This document shows positions 43,799-51,941 of a stretch of 64,000 nt of DNA, in pieces. Location: positions 1 to 64,000 of the forward strand of contig DATHTO010000005.1 in assembly GCA_035463115.1 (NCBI GenBank), read 5' to 3'. The DNA comes from BPGL01 sp035463115 (GTDB lineage: Bacteria > Actinomycetota > UBA4738 > HRBIN12). The position numbers were made by a program, and so were the translations under genes. Under the pieces are notes generated by a model. It worked only from the letters and a program-made list of their open reading frames with translations, did not search any database and was not told the DNA's origin. Each line of letters begins with the position of its first letter. The stretch's first letter is position 1.

Positions 43799-44551
43799 CT
43801 AGCCCCCCTCCCCCTTCGACGCGATCAGCCACAGGCGTTGGGAGCCGAGCTCGAAGTCGAACAGCTCGTCGTCGCGGAGCTCGAACGACTCGAACCCCGC
43901 CTCGCGCAGGAGCTCCGTCAGCTCGTGCACCGGATACACCCGGACCGACGTGCGGTGCGAACCCGCCGGAACGCCGCTCCGCACGAAGGTCCACTCGGTC
44001 TCGACGCGACCGGTCCCCATCACGAGGGACGCTTCCTGCAGGACGACCGTGTCGTCGACCCGGAACCACGTCCGTTCACGGAACCGCGGGTACAAGGTCT
44101 CGAGCGACGGGGTGTCGATCAGGTAGCGCCCGCCCGCCCTCAGGGCCCGCGCGACCGAAGCGGCCTGTGCGAGGTTCCCGGCGTCGTCGAAGTACCCGAA
44201 ACTGCCCCAGAAGCAGATCGCCGCGTCGAACTCGGCGTCGTAGGTCAGCTCGCGCATGTCGCCCACCTCGAGGGTGACGTTCGTGAGGCCGCGGCGCTCG
44301 GCGTCACGACGTCCGGCCTCAACGAACGCGGCGATCGCGTCGACGCCGACCACCACGTATCCGGCCGCGGCCAGCTCGAGCGCGATCCGACCATCGCCCG
44401 CCGGCACGTCGAGCACGCGCGCCCCGGCGTCCAGGCCGAGGGCTTCGATCACGCGTTCCGTCTGATCGGCGGTGTCCTCGACGCTCGACCAGTTCCGCTG
44501 GACCGCCTGCCAGGCCTCGGACGAGAACATCTCCTCCCACCACTCGGCCAC
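43799..44551 (-). CDS. Class I SAM-dependent methyltransferase
   Basis: 250 aa from GTG 44551, which has GGAGGG 9 nt upstream. The Rossmann methyltransferase motif I is GARVLDVPAGDGRIALELAAAGYVVVGVD (seen as VLDVPAGDGRIA), motif II is about TLEVGDMREL, and ICFWGSFGYFDD follows. The WTFVRSGVPAGSHRTSVRVYPVHELTELLREAGF segment is typical of methyltransferase type 25-like proteins. The substrate is unknown. It lies 17 nt after the upstream FAD oxidoreductase stop and abuts the amidase gene. Confidence 0.84.
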   Translation of the reverse strand: MAEWWEEMFSSEAWQAVQRNWSSVEDTADQTERVIEALGLDAGARVLDVPAGDGRIALELAAAGYVVVGVDAIAAFVEAGRRDAERRGLTNVTLEVGDMRELTYDAEFDAAICFWGSFGYFDDAGNLAQAASVARALRAGGRYLIDTPSLETLYPRFRERTWFRVDDTVVLQEASLVMGTGRVETEWTFVRSGVPAGSHRTSVRVYPVHELTELLREAGFESFELRDDELFDFELGSQRLWLIASKGEGG

Positions 44552-44568
44552 CGTCGGTCCCTCCGGGG

Positions 44569-46209
44569 TCAATCGCGCGCGATGAGCCGACGAACGCCGT
44601 CGATCGCCGCGTCGAGGCCGTCGGTGAGGCGCGTGCGGCGGGCATCGCGCAGGATCGCGGTCGCGGCGTTCCGGCCCGGGACCGCCATCACGCCGCCGCC
44701 GGGGTGCGTTCCGCCGCCGCACAGGTACAGGCCGCGGATCGGCGTCGTGTAGTCCCCGTGGAAGGGGATCGGACGGAACGAGAACAACTGATCGGGCGTG
44801 AGCTCGCCCTGCATGATGTTCCCCCCGAGGAGCCCGAAGCGCTCCTCGAGATCCTTCGGCGTCAGGACCTCGACGTGCTCGACGAGGTTCGGCAGGTCGG
44901 GCGCGTACGCGGCCAGGGTCTCCACGATCTTCGCCGCCCACGCGTCCCGTGTCGCCTGCGTGTTCGGGGCGTCGTACGGCATGTACTGGGTGAACGCCAT
45001 CATCAGGTGCTTGCCGTCGGGAGCGAGTCCGTCTTCGTGCGCCGTCGGGAACATCACCTCGGCGTACGGATGCGTGCTCGGCTCGCCGTACTTCGCGTCG
45101 TCGAAGGCCTTCTCGAGGTACGTCATCGACGGAGAGACGGCCATGAGACCGCGGTGGACGTCACCCTCTTGGTCCCACGGAGGGAACGAGGGCAGCGCCG
45201 ACAGGGCGACGTTGACCTTGACACTGCCGCTGCGCGTCCGGAACCGCTCGACGTCTCGGACCACGTCGCTCGGAAGGTGGTCGCGGCCGACGAGGTCGAG
45301 GTACGTCGTGGTCGGATGCGCGTTCGACACCACGCGATCCGCGCGGATCAGCGATCCATCCGCGAGCTCCACGCCGATCGCCCGGCCTTGGCCGTTGACC
45401 GCCACGCGCCCGACCGGCTCGCCGGTCCGGATCTCGACGCCCGCGTGCCGAGCCGCGTCGGCGATCGCCGCGGAAACGCCTCCCATGCCACCCTTGACCC
45501 ATCCCCACGCGCCGAAGTGGCCGTCGATCTCGCCGATCCAGTGGTGCATCAGGACGTACGCGGAACCCGGGGTCATCGGCCCGCACCACGCGCCGATGAT
45601 CGCCTGGGTCGCGAGCGCGCCCTTCACACGGTCGTCGTCGAACCACTCGTCGAGGAAGTCGGCGGCGCTCATCGTGAACAGCCGCACGAGCTCGTGCACG
45701 TCACGGCCCGTCCACCCGCGGAACCGCCGCCCGGTCGCCGCCCAGCGCAGGATGTCGGACAGCGTCATGTTCGGCGGCACGACGAACAGCAGCTCCTTCA
45801 TGAGTCCTGCGATCCGCTCGAAGTACCGGTCGAACGCGACGTACGCGTCGGCGTCGTGCTGGCTCAGCCTCGCGATGTTCCGCACGTCGCGGTCGAGGTC
45901 GCCCCACAAGGTGAGCGAGCTCCCGTCCGGGAACGGCACGAAGTAGTCGGGCGTGATGAGCGAGACCTCGTAGCCGTAGCGCTTCAGGTCGAGCTCGGCG
46001 ACGATCCGGTCCGGCATCAACGACACGACGTACGACGCGCTCGAGACCTGGTAGCCGTCCCACATCGTCTCCGTCGCGGCCGCGCCGCCCAGGACGTCGC
46101 GACGCTCGAGCACCAGCACGTCCATCCCTGCCCGCGCGAGGTAGGTCGCACAGGCCAGGCCGTTGTGACCGCCGCCGACCACGATCACGTCGCGCTGCGT
46201 AGAGCTCAT
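44569..46209 (-). CDS. Phytoene-desaturase-like FAD oxidoreductase (PYROXD2-type)
   Basis: 546 aa. The N-terminal FAD site is DVIVVGGGHNGLACATYLARAG, then LGGAAATETMWDGYQVSSASYVVSL. The C-terminal FAD site is GLYLCGGGTHPGGGVMAVPGRNAA. These ends identify the CrtI/PYROXD2 superfamily, whose members mostly act on lipids or remain uncharacterised. No crtB or other carotenoid gene is near, so a carotenoid role is unlikely. A TACGCT hexamer lies 8 nt before the ATG (leaderless pattern). It heads a three-gene set with the methyltransferase and amidase. Confidence 0.87.
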   Translation of the reverse strand: MSSTQRDVIVVGGGHNGLACATYLARAGMDVLVLERRDVLGGAAATETMWDGYQVSSASYVVSLMPDRIVAELDLKRYGYEVSLITPDYFVPFPDGSSLTLWGDLDRDVRNIARLSQHDADAYVAFDRYFERIAGLMKELLFVVPPNMTLSDILRWAATGRRFRGWTGRDVHELVRLFTMSAADFLDEWFDDDRVKGALATQAIIGAWCGPMTPGSAYVLMHHWIGEIDGHFGAWGWVKGGMGGVSAAIADAARHAGVEIRTGEPVGRVAVNGQGRAIGVELADGSLIRADRVVSNAHPTTTYLDLVGRDHLPSDVVRDVERFRTRSGSVKVNVALSALPSFPPWDQEGDVHRGLMAVSPSMTYLEKAFDDAKYGEPSTHPYAEVMFPTAHEDGLAPDGKHLMMAFTQYMPYDAPNTQATRDAWAAKIVETLAAYAPDLPNLVEHVEVLTPKDLEERFGLLGGNIMQGELTPDQLFSFRPIPFHGDYTTPIRGLYLCGGGTHPGGGVMAVPGRNAATAILRDARRTRLTDGLDAAIDGVRRLIARD

Positions 46210-46287
46210 GGCGCTCGAGCGTAGCGCGTCGATCGCCTCACGTTCCGGCGGGATGGCGTCGACCGCGGGACCGTCCGTGCCGGTCCG

Positions 46288-47190
46288 TCACCCGACCGCG
46301 ATCAGCGCGACGCCGACGAAGGCGGCGGCGACCCCGACGGTCTGGATCCGCCCGAGACGTTCGTGCAGGAACACACGGGCCAGCAGCACGGTGGACACCG
46401 GATACAACGAGCCGAGCACGGAGACGAGGCTGAGCAGCCCCTCGCGGGCCGCGATCGCGAACAGCACGTTCGCCCCGTTGTCGAAGAGACCGACCACGGC
46501 GAGGACGACGACGTCGCGCCGCGAGAGCGCCGGGCCTCCACGCCCGCGCACGAACCACGCCACCACGAACAACGGCACCGAGACGAGGCGCACCATCATG
46601 GTCGCCCACACGGGGCTCGCGTCGCCGGCCGCGTCCAGCGACGTCACGAGGAACCCGAGGAACACCGCGGCCGACAACGCGTAGCCGAAGCCGGCCGTGG
46701 TGGCGCGGCGACGCTCCTGGCCCGCATCGCCCACCGGAGCGACGGCGAGATCGGGTCCGACGGCGGCGATCGCGTGATCGGGCGCGGGCGAGCGCACGGC
46801 GAGGACGATGCCGACGCCAGCGATCGCCATCCCCGCGAGCTGCACGGCGCCTGGACGTTCGCCCTGCGCGAACCCCGCGATCACCGGCACGACGCCGGAC
46901 AGCGCGGCGATCGGGGCCACGATGCTCATCCGGCCGACGGCGAGGCCCTTGTAGAGCGACGCGAGCCCGATCGCTCCGGCGAGCCCGCCGAGCCCGCCGT
47001 AGACGAGGAAGCGTGCTTCGGGCGGCGGCTCGCCGAGCGCCACGACGAGGCCGGCGGTGAAGAGCAAGCCCGCCGCCTGCCCGACCACGAGCACCGTCGC
47101 GGGTGCGAACCGCCTCGTCATGAGACCGCCGACGAAATCGGCCGATCCCCACGACAGCCCGGCGATCAGCGCGAGCAGCAACGGGAACAT
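46288..47190 (-). CDS. EamA-family (DMT) transporter
   Basis: 300 aa with ten predicted hydrophobic spans in two EamA repeats of about 140 residues: the N-terminal LIAGLSWGSADFVGGLM and the central FLGFLVTSLDAAGDA, ending GRIQTVGVAAAFVGVALIAVG. It is an inner-membrane exporter or permease for small metabolites; the substrate is unknown. TAGCCT lies exactly 6 nt before the ATG, so the mRNA is probably leaderless. Between this gene and 46209 only a weak GGACCG/CGGTCC hairpin is seen. Confidence 0.88.
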   Translation of the reverse strand: MFPLLLALIAGLSWGSADFVGGLMTRRFAPATVLVVGQAAGLLFTAGLVVALGEPPPEARFLVYGGLGGLAGAIGLASLYKGLAVGRMSIVAPIAALSGVVPVIAGFAQGERPGAVQLAGMAIAGVGIVLAVRSPAPDHAIAAVGPDLAVAPVGDAGQERRRATTAGFGYALSAAVFLGFLVTSLDAAGDASPVWATMMVRLVSVPLFVVAWFVRGRGGPALSRRDVVVLAVVGLFDNGANVLFAIAAREGLLSLVSVLGSLYPVSTVLLARVFLHERLGRIQTVGVAAAFVGVALIAVG

Positions 47191-47309
47191 CGCCGGAGGC
47201 TACCCGGCACGCGACCGAACCCATGCACACGTCACCGACGCTCGACGCGAACCCCCCGCAGCGGCGAAGGTGGGAGGGAACGGACGGCGATCGGACGGGA
47301 GACGAGCAG

Positions 47310-47756
47310 ATGGCGCGCTTCACGAGACGGATCGAGGTTCCGACGCCTCCGGAGGAGACGTTCGCCTATGTCGCGGACTTCTCCACGACGAGCGCCTGGG
47401 ACCCCGGCATCAGCGACGCCCGGCGGCTCGACGACGGACCGCTCGGTGAGGGATGCCGTTTCGAAGTGGTGTCGACCTTCGGTGGTCGGCAGATCCCCGT
47501 GACCTACACGATCACGTCGATCCGACCGTCGGAGCGGGTGGTGCTCGAGGGGATCGGCGACCGGTTCCGCGGGGTGGACGACATCCGGTTCTCACCGGCG
47601 GAGGGCGGCGGCACGCGGGTGCAGTACGTCGCCGATCTCCGGCTGCGCGGGATCGCGCGGATCGCGGAGCCGTTCATGCGCAGCCGGTTCGAGCAGGTCG
47701 TGGAGGACGGCGCGCGCGGGCTCGAGCGCACGCTCCGGGCACGCGGCACGTCGTAA
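47310..47756 (+). CDS. SRPBCC (polyketide cyclase-like) protein
   Basis: 148 aa. START/Bet v1-like fold: RFTRRIEVPTPPEETFAYVADFSTTSAWDPGI at the N terminus, then GEGCRFEVVS, VTYTITSIRPSERVVLEG, and a C-terminal helix (RSRFEQVVEDGARGLERTL). Such proteins bind hydrophobic ligands; no specific ligand is implied. The ATG at 47310 follows GGGAG; an earlier in-frame ATG adds 29 unconserved residues. Monocistronic, ending at a strong hairpin. Confidence 0.85.
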   Translation: MARFTRRIEVPTPPEETFAYVADFSTTSAWDPGISDARRLDDGPLGEGCRFEVVSTFGGRQIPVTYTITSIRPSERVVLEGIGDRFRGVDDIRFSPAEGGGTRVQYVADLRLRGIARIAEPFMRSRFEQVVEDGARGLERTLRARGTS

Positions 47757-47770
47757 CGGCCGGCGGTCGA

Positions 47771-47789
47771 TCCCGTGCGAGGCACGGGA
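47771..47789 (+). terminator. Hairpin after the SRPBCC gene
   Basis: TCCCGTGC and GCACGGGA form a perfect 8-bp stem with a GAG loop, 15 nt past the stop codon. There is no T-tract, as is usual in GC-rich actinobacteria. Confidence 0.5.
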
Positions 47790-47801
47790 CGCGGACGTAG
47801 A

Positions 47802-47929
47802 GCGAGGGGAGCAGGTATCAGGCGCTGGTCCGCTCGTGCCCCAGGAGCCGGGGTACGGTCGCCCGGGTCCCGAGACATGCCTCCCGCGGCATGACTCGCG
47901 CGTGGGTTCTGCTCCCCTCGCGGATACCT
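47802..47929. ncRNA. Structured-RNA candidate with a 13-bp closing stem and possible pseudoknot
   Basis: P1 pairs GCGAGGGGAGCAG (47802-47814) with its exact complement at 47909-47921. Inside are a 7-bp hairpin (47836-47856, one G-T pair) and a hairpin of 4 plus 6 bp around an A-A bulge (47871-47898). AGGTATC (47813-47819) is also complementary to GATACCT (47923-47929), which would knot outside P1. I cannot match it to a known riboswitch, 6S, SRP, tmRNA or RNase P consensus. The strand is unknown. The minus strand would place it 20 nt after the HAD stop; the plus strand, right after the SRPBCC terminator. Confidence 0.55.
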
Positions 47930-47948
47930 CCCGGCATCCGATGCGAAC

Positions 47949-48830
47949 CTACACCCGGTCGCGAACGCGGCGCAACGTGGCGGACCTCCCGTTCGTCGCG
48001 GGGGCGGCGATCGTCGTCGCCGGCGCCTGCGACCGACGTGAGCGGAGCACGACCCAGACGAGGACCCCGGCGACGGCGACACCGCCGGCGACCGCGGCGA
48101 TGCTCGGTCCGGTGTGCGGAACCACCGACACGATCCGCGTCCGCAGGCGCACCGGCCGGCGGAAGTTCCGGACGTCCCATCCGCGTTCCTCGGCGAGGCG
48201 TCGGAGCTCGCGATCGGCGTTCACGGCGACCGGGTGACCGACGGCCGCGAGCATCGGCGCGTCGGTGATCGAGTCGCTGTACGCGTACGACGCCTCGAGG
48301 TCGAGGTCATGGCGTTCGGCCAGGTCGCGGATCGCCTGCGCCTTCTGCTCCCCGTACGCGTAGAACTCGAGCGATCCCGTGTACCGGTTGTCGGCGCCGA
48401 CCTGAGCGCGCGTCGCGATCACGCCGCTCACGCCGAAGTGCCGAGCCAGCGGCTTCACGACCTCCTCGGGCGAGCTCGAGACGATGTAGATCGCCCGCCC
48501 CGCGGCACGATGTTCCGCGAGGAGCTCGAGCGCTTCGGCGTAGACGTACGGGTCGATGATCTCGAGCAGGACGTCCTCGACGAGCCGCTCGATCTCGGTG
48601 CGCTCCCAGCCCTTCGTGAGCTGCAGGAGCCCGACCTACAATCGCTCCATCTTGCGCTCGTCGGCGCCGACGAGCAGGTAGACGAGCTGCGCGTAGGCGC
48701 CACGGACGAGCTGGCCGCGCGAGACCATCCCGGCTCGGTACAGCGGTCGGGACAGCGCGAGAGACGACGAACGGCTCACGATCGTCTTGTCGAGGTCGAA
48801 GAAGGCAGCTTCCATCGTTCCGCTGGTCAT
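47949..48830 (-). pseudogene. HAD-IB family phosphatase interrupted by an in-frame TAG
   Basis: The frame encodes 293 residues but has TAG at 48638-48636 (codon 65). Before it comes AAFFDLDKTIVSRSS with the HAD nucleophile Asp pair; after it, in the same frame, come KGWERTEIERLVEDVL, AIYIVSSSPEEVVKPLA and YAYSDSITDAPML (motif IV). The whole resembles the actinobacterial SerB2/Rv0505c-like HAD-IB family, with a C-terminal membrane segment (AAVAGGVAVAGVLVWVVL). At the TAG the family usually has a charged residue. One base change (for example CAG to TAG) would explain it. It could be a recent nonsense mutation, an assembly error or read-through; it is not a selenocysteine codon. Confidence 0.75.
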
Positions 48831-48851
48831 CGTATGCGAGGCCCCGGACCG

Positions 48852-48914
48852 CCCCGGCCAGCCCTGCCGGGGACGGGGCGGCGGCGGTGGCCGGCCGGAT
48901 CCGGCGCGATCCGG
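48852..48914. other. Two strong hairpins between the HAD gene and the Sec tRNA
   Basis: CCCCGGC/GCCGGGG (48852-48858 with 48866-48872) and CCGGATC/GATCCGG (48895-48901 with 48908-48914) are two perfect 7-bp stems. They lie in the 176-nt interval upstream of the tRNA gene. No protein-coding sequence is evident there. Possible roles are a terminator or a leader; none is shown. Confidence 0.5.
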
Positions 48915-49006
48915 CCTCCGTAGACGTCGGCTGCCGTGCGCCGTCGCCTGAGCCGGTGTGCCCGTCCGCGCTCGGCCCTCTCCGCCCGACGGGTACCCTC
49001 GACGTC

Positions 49007-49099
49007 GGAGGCGTCAGGGTTCCTGGTGGGCCCCGCGGTCTTCAAAACCGTAGTGGGGGCGACGAGCTCCCAGGCGGGTTCGATTCCCGTCCGCCTCCG
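49007..49099 (+). tRNA. selC: tRNA-Sec (anticodon TCA)
   Basis: A 93-nt gene folds as a tRNA with the long architecture of selenocysteine tRNA. The acceptor stem has 7 bp (GGAGGCG with CGCCTCC), plus an eighth T-C mismatch. A CTTCAAA anticodon loop has TCA in the middle, and the anticodon stem is GCGGT/ACCGT. The long variable arm is a 7-bp stem (TGGGGGC with GCTCCCA). The T loop is TTCGATT on a GCGGG/CCCGT stem. CCA is not encoded. It carries Sec to in-frame UGA codons with SelB. A TACCCT -10-like hexamer lies 7 nt upstream. Its presence implies selA, selB and selD elsewhere and at least one selenoprotein; none is in this window. Confidence 0.93.
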
Positions 49100-49163
49100 C
49101 GATCGGCTCGGCGTGCAACGTCGCGGCCGGGCGGGCGCGACGCGACCTGCCTACGATGCCGTC

Positions 49164-51875
49164 GTGACCGCAGTCGTCCCGCCGACGCCCGACCCCGCGC
49201 GCCTGGACACCGACGTGGTGCTCCGCGACGGCTCGACGGTCCGGATCAGGACGGCGACCACCGCAGACCGCGATCTCGTCGAGGACTACTTCCTCAGCCT
49301 CTCCGACGAGTCACGGCGGCTGCGGTTCTGGACCCACAGCGTCGACGTGTCGGAACAGGCGGCACGCACGGTCGACGTCGACGGCGATCGACACGTCACC
49401 GTCCTCGCGCTGATCGGGGGACGCATGGTCGGCGGGTCCCAGTACTTCCGCGAGGGCGCATCGGCCCGGGCGGAGGTGAGCGTGAGCGTCGCCGACGATC
49501 TCCAAGGGCACGGACTCGGTTCGATCCTGATCGGGCTGCTCGCGCAGATCGCACGCGACCGCGGGATCCTCCTGTTCCACGCCGAGGTGCTCCCTGAGAA
49601 CCACCGGATGATCAACGTCTTCCGCGCGACCGGGTTCGTCACGTCGATCCGCGCGAAGCCCGGCGCCGTGGAGGTGGAGTTCCCGACCACGATCACCGAG
49701 GAGACGATCGAGCAGTACGAGGAACGTGAGCGGATCGCCGACGCGAACGCCGTCCGGACCTTCCTGCGGCCGCGGGCCGTGGCGGTGATCGGTGCGTCGC
49801 GTGAGCCGGGGTCGATCGGCGGGCGCCTGTTCCGGAACCTCATCACGCAACCGTTCACCGGCGTGGTCTATCCGGTGAACCCGAAGGCGCCGGTCGTGCA
49901 GGGCGTGACGGCGTTCCCGTCGATCCTCGACGTCCCCGGCGACGTCGACGTCGCGTTCGTCGTCGTGCCCGCGGTGTTCGTCAACGACGTGGTCCGCCAG
50001 TGCGGCGAGAAAGGCGTCCGCTCGCTCGTGGTGATCTCGTCCGGCTTCGGCGAGGTCGGCGAGGAAGGGCTGCACCTGCAGGAGGAGCTCGTCGCCACGT
50101 GCCGCGCCTACGGGATGCGCATGATCGGACCGAACTGCATGGGCGTCACGAACAGCGATCCGGAGGTACGCCTGAACGGAACGTTCGGCACGGCGTGGGC
50201 CCCGGAAGGCCGCGTCGCGTTCATGTCGCAGTCGGGAGCCCTCGGGCTCGCGGTGATGAACCAGGCGGCGTCGCTCGGCATGGGCCTGTCGTCGTTCGTG
50301 AGCGTCGGGAACAAGGCCGACGTCTCGGCGAACGACCTCCTCGCCTACTGGGACGACGACGAGCGCACCGACGTGATCCTGCTCTACATGGAGTCGTTCG
50401 GGAACCCGCGGCGCTTCGCGCGCCTCGCGCGACGGATCGGCGAGCGCAAGCCCGTCGTCGTCGTCAAGAGCGGCCGGAGCGCGGCGGGGCAACGCGCGGC
50501 ATCGTCGCACACCGGCGCGCTGCTGGCCGCGAGCGACACGACCGTCGACGCCGTGTTCCGCCAGCACGGAGTGATCCGCACCGACACGCTCGAGGAGATG
50601 TTCGACGTCGCGACGCTGCTCGTGAACCAGCCCGTTCCCGAAGGCCCGCGCGTCGCGATCGTCACGAACGCCGGCGGCCTCGGGATCCAGTGCGCAGACA
50701 TGTGCGAGGCGCGGGGCCTCGAGGTGATCGAGCTGAGCGACGCGACGGTCGAGCGCCTGCGCTCGTTCCTGCCCGCCGAGGCCTCCGTCGGCAACCCCGT
50801 CGACATGATCGCGTCGGCCACGCACGAGGACTACGGCCGGGCGATCCGCACGGTCGCGGGCGACCCCGACGTCGACGCGTTGATCGTGATCTACATCCCT
50901 CCGCTCGAGCAGGACGCACCCTCGATCGCGCGCGCGATGGTCGACGCGATCGCCTCGCTGCCACGGACGATCCCGGTCCTCACGTGCTTCATGTCGTCGC
51001 GAGGCGTGCCCGACGATCTCCGCGCGCCGGGCGTCCGGATCCCGTCGTACGGCTACCCGGAGCAGGCCGCGATCGCGCTCGCCCACGCGGCCGAGCACGG
51101 CGCGTGGCGGCGACGGCCGCAGGGGCGCGTCCCCCGCTACCCCGGCATCGACGAAGACGCCGCGCACGGCATCACCGCCCGCGCGCTCAGCCGCGGCGAC
51201 GAGTGGCTCACCCCGGACGACGTGGGAGAGCTGCTCGACTGCTACGGGCTTCCGCGCGTCCGCGAACGCAAGGTCGTCGCTCCGGACGAGGCCGGCACGG
51301 CCGCCACGGAGCTGGGAACACGCGTCGCGCTGAAAGCCGTCGGACCGATCCACAAGACCGAGGTGGGCGCGGTCGCGCTCGATCTGTCGCCCGCCGACGT
51401 CGCGGACACGGCCCGCGCGATGGCCGAGCGGGTCGCGGCCCACGGCGAACCGCTCGAGGGGTTCGTCGTCCAGGAGATGGTGCCCGCGGGCGTGGAGATG
51501 CTCGTCGGTTCCGCGACCGATCCGGTGTTCGGCCCGGTCGTGGCGGTCGGCGCGGGCGGCGTGACCGTCGAGCTCACGCGCGACGTCCAGGTCGGCGTCG
51601 CCCCGCTCACCGACGTGCAAGCCGACACGATGGTCCGGTCGCTCGCGACGTTCCCGCTGCTGAACGGGTTCCGAGGCGCCCCGGCCGCCGACGTGCCCGC
51701 GCTCGTCGACGTGCTCCTTCGGCTGTCCGCGATGGCCGACGCGCACCCCGAGATCGTCGAGATGGATTGCAACCCCGTCATCGTGCTCGAGCGCGGCGCC
51801 GTGATCGTCGACGCACGGATCCGCGTACGGACGCCCGCCCCGGCGCCGCCCTTCGCGCCGCGGGCCGGTGACTGA
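49164..51875 (+). CDS. GNAT acetyltransferase fused to NDP-forming acyl-CoA synthetase (Pat-like)
   Basis: 903 aa. Residues about 15-170 are a GNAT domain (VSVSVADDLQGHGLGSILI, the acetyl-CoA loop; ENHRMINVFRATGF). After it come a CoA-binding domain (AVAVIGASREPGSIGGRLF), a ligase domain (GPNCMGVTNSD, AFMSQSGALGLAVM) with SSHTGALL that bears the candidate phospho-His, and an ATP-grasp half (VALKAVGPIHKTEVGAVAL). This is the protein acetyltransferase (Pat) architecture, but with GNAT at the N terminus, the reverse of Salmonella Pat. It may acetylate acetyl-CoA synthetase-type lysines. GTG at 49164 is 6 nt after TACGAT; earlier codons would run through the tRNA. Confidence 0.88.
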   Translation: MTAVVPPTPDPARLDTDVVLRDGSTVRIRTATTADRDLVEDYFLSLSDESRRLRFWTHSVDVSEQAARTVDVDGDRHVTVLALIGGRMVGGSQYFREGASARAEVSVSVADDLQGHGLGSILIGLLAQIARDRGILLFHAEVLPENHRMINVFRATGFVTSIRAKPGAVEVEFPTTITEETIEQYEERERIADANAVRTFLRPRAVAVIGASREPGSIGGRLFRNLITQPFTGVVYPVNPKAPVVQGVTAFPSILDVPGDVDVAFVVVPAVFVNDVVRQCGEKGVRSLVVISSGFGEVGEEGLHLQEELVATCRAYGMRMIGPNCMGVTNSDPEVRLNGTFGTAWAPEGRVAFMSQSGALGLAVMNQAASLGMGLSSFVSVGNKADVSANDLLAYWDDDERTDVILLYMESFGNPRRFARLARRIGERKPVVVVKSGRSAAGQRAASSHTGALLAASDTTVDAVFRQHGVIRTDTLEEMFDVATLLVNQPVPEGPRVAIVTNAGGLGIQCADMCEARGLEVIELSDATVERLRSFLPAEASVGNPVDMIASATHEDYGRAIRTVAGDPDVDALIVIYIPPLEQDAPSIARAMVDAIASLPRTIPVLTCFMSSRGVPDDLRAPGVRIPSYGYPEQAAIALAHAAEHGAWRRRPQGRVPRYPGIDEDAAHGITARALSRGDEWLTPDDVGELLDCYGLPRVRERKVVAPDEAGTAATELGTRVALKAVGPIHKTEVGAVALDLSPADVADTARAMAERVAAHGEPLEGFVVQEMVPAGVEMLVGSATDPVFGPVVAVGAGGVTVELTRDVQVGVAPLTDVQADTMVRSLATFPLLNGFRGAPAADVPALVDVLLRLSAMADAHPEIVEMDCNPVIVLERGAVIVDARIRVRTPAPAPPFAPRAGD

Positions 51876-51941
51876 GCCTCGGTCCTCCACCGCGAGGCCG
51901 TCGTGCATCGGCACGCCGCGGCGGTGTGGGAGCATCGCGGC

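Noticed and set aside
44569..46209. Carotenoid phytoene desaturase (crtI)
   Set aside because: Only the FAD-binding ends match; no crtB, crtE or other carotenoid gene is near, and the length and ends fit PYROXD2-like proteins better.
47802..47929. Assignment to a known riboswitch, 6S RNA, SRP RNA, tmRNA or RNase P RNA
   Set aside because: None of the conserved core motifs I know for these classes can be found on either strand, so I left the family open.
48636..48638. In-frame stop as a recoded selenocysteine codon
   Set aside because: The codon is TAG; Sec is encoded by TGA, and the HAD family has no Cys or Sec at this position.
48936..49163. Upstream extension of the Pat-like frame
   Set aside because: It would be translated through the tRNA-Sec gene; the GTG at 49164 has a -10 box 6 nt upstream and precedes the GNAT domain.
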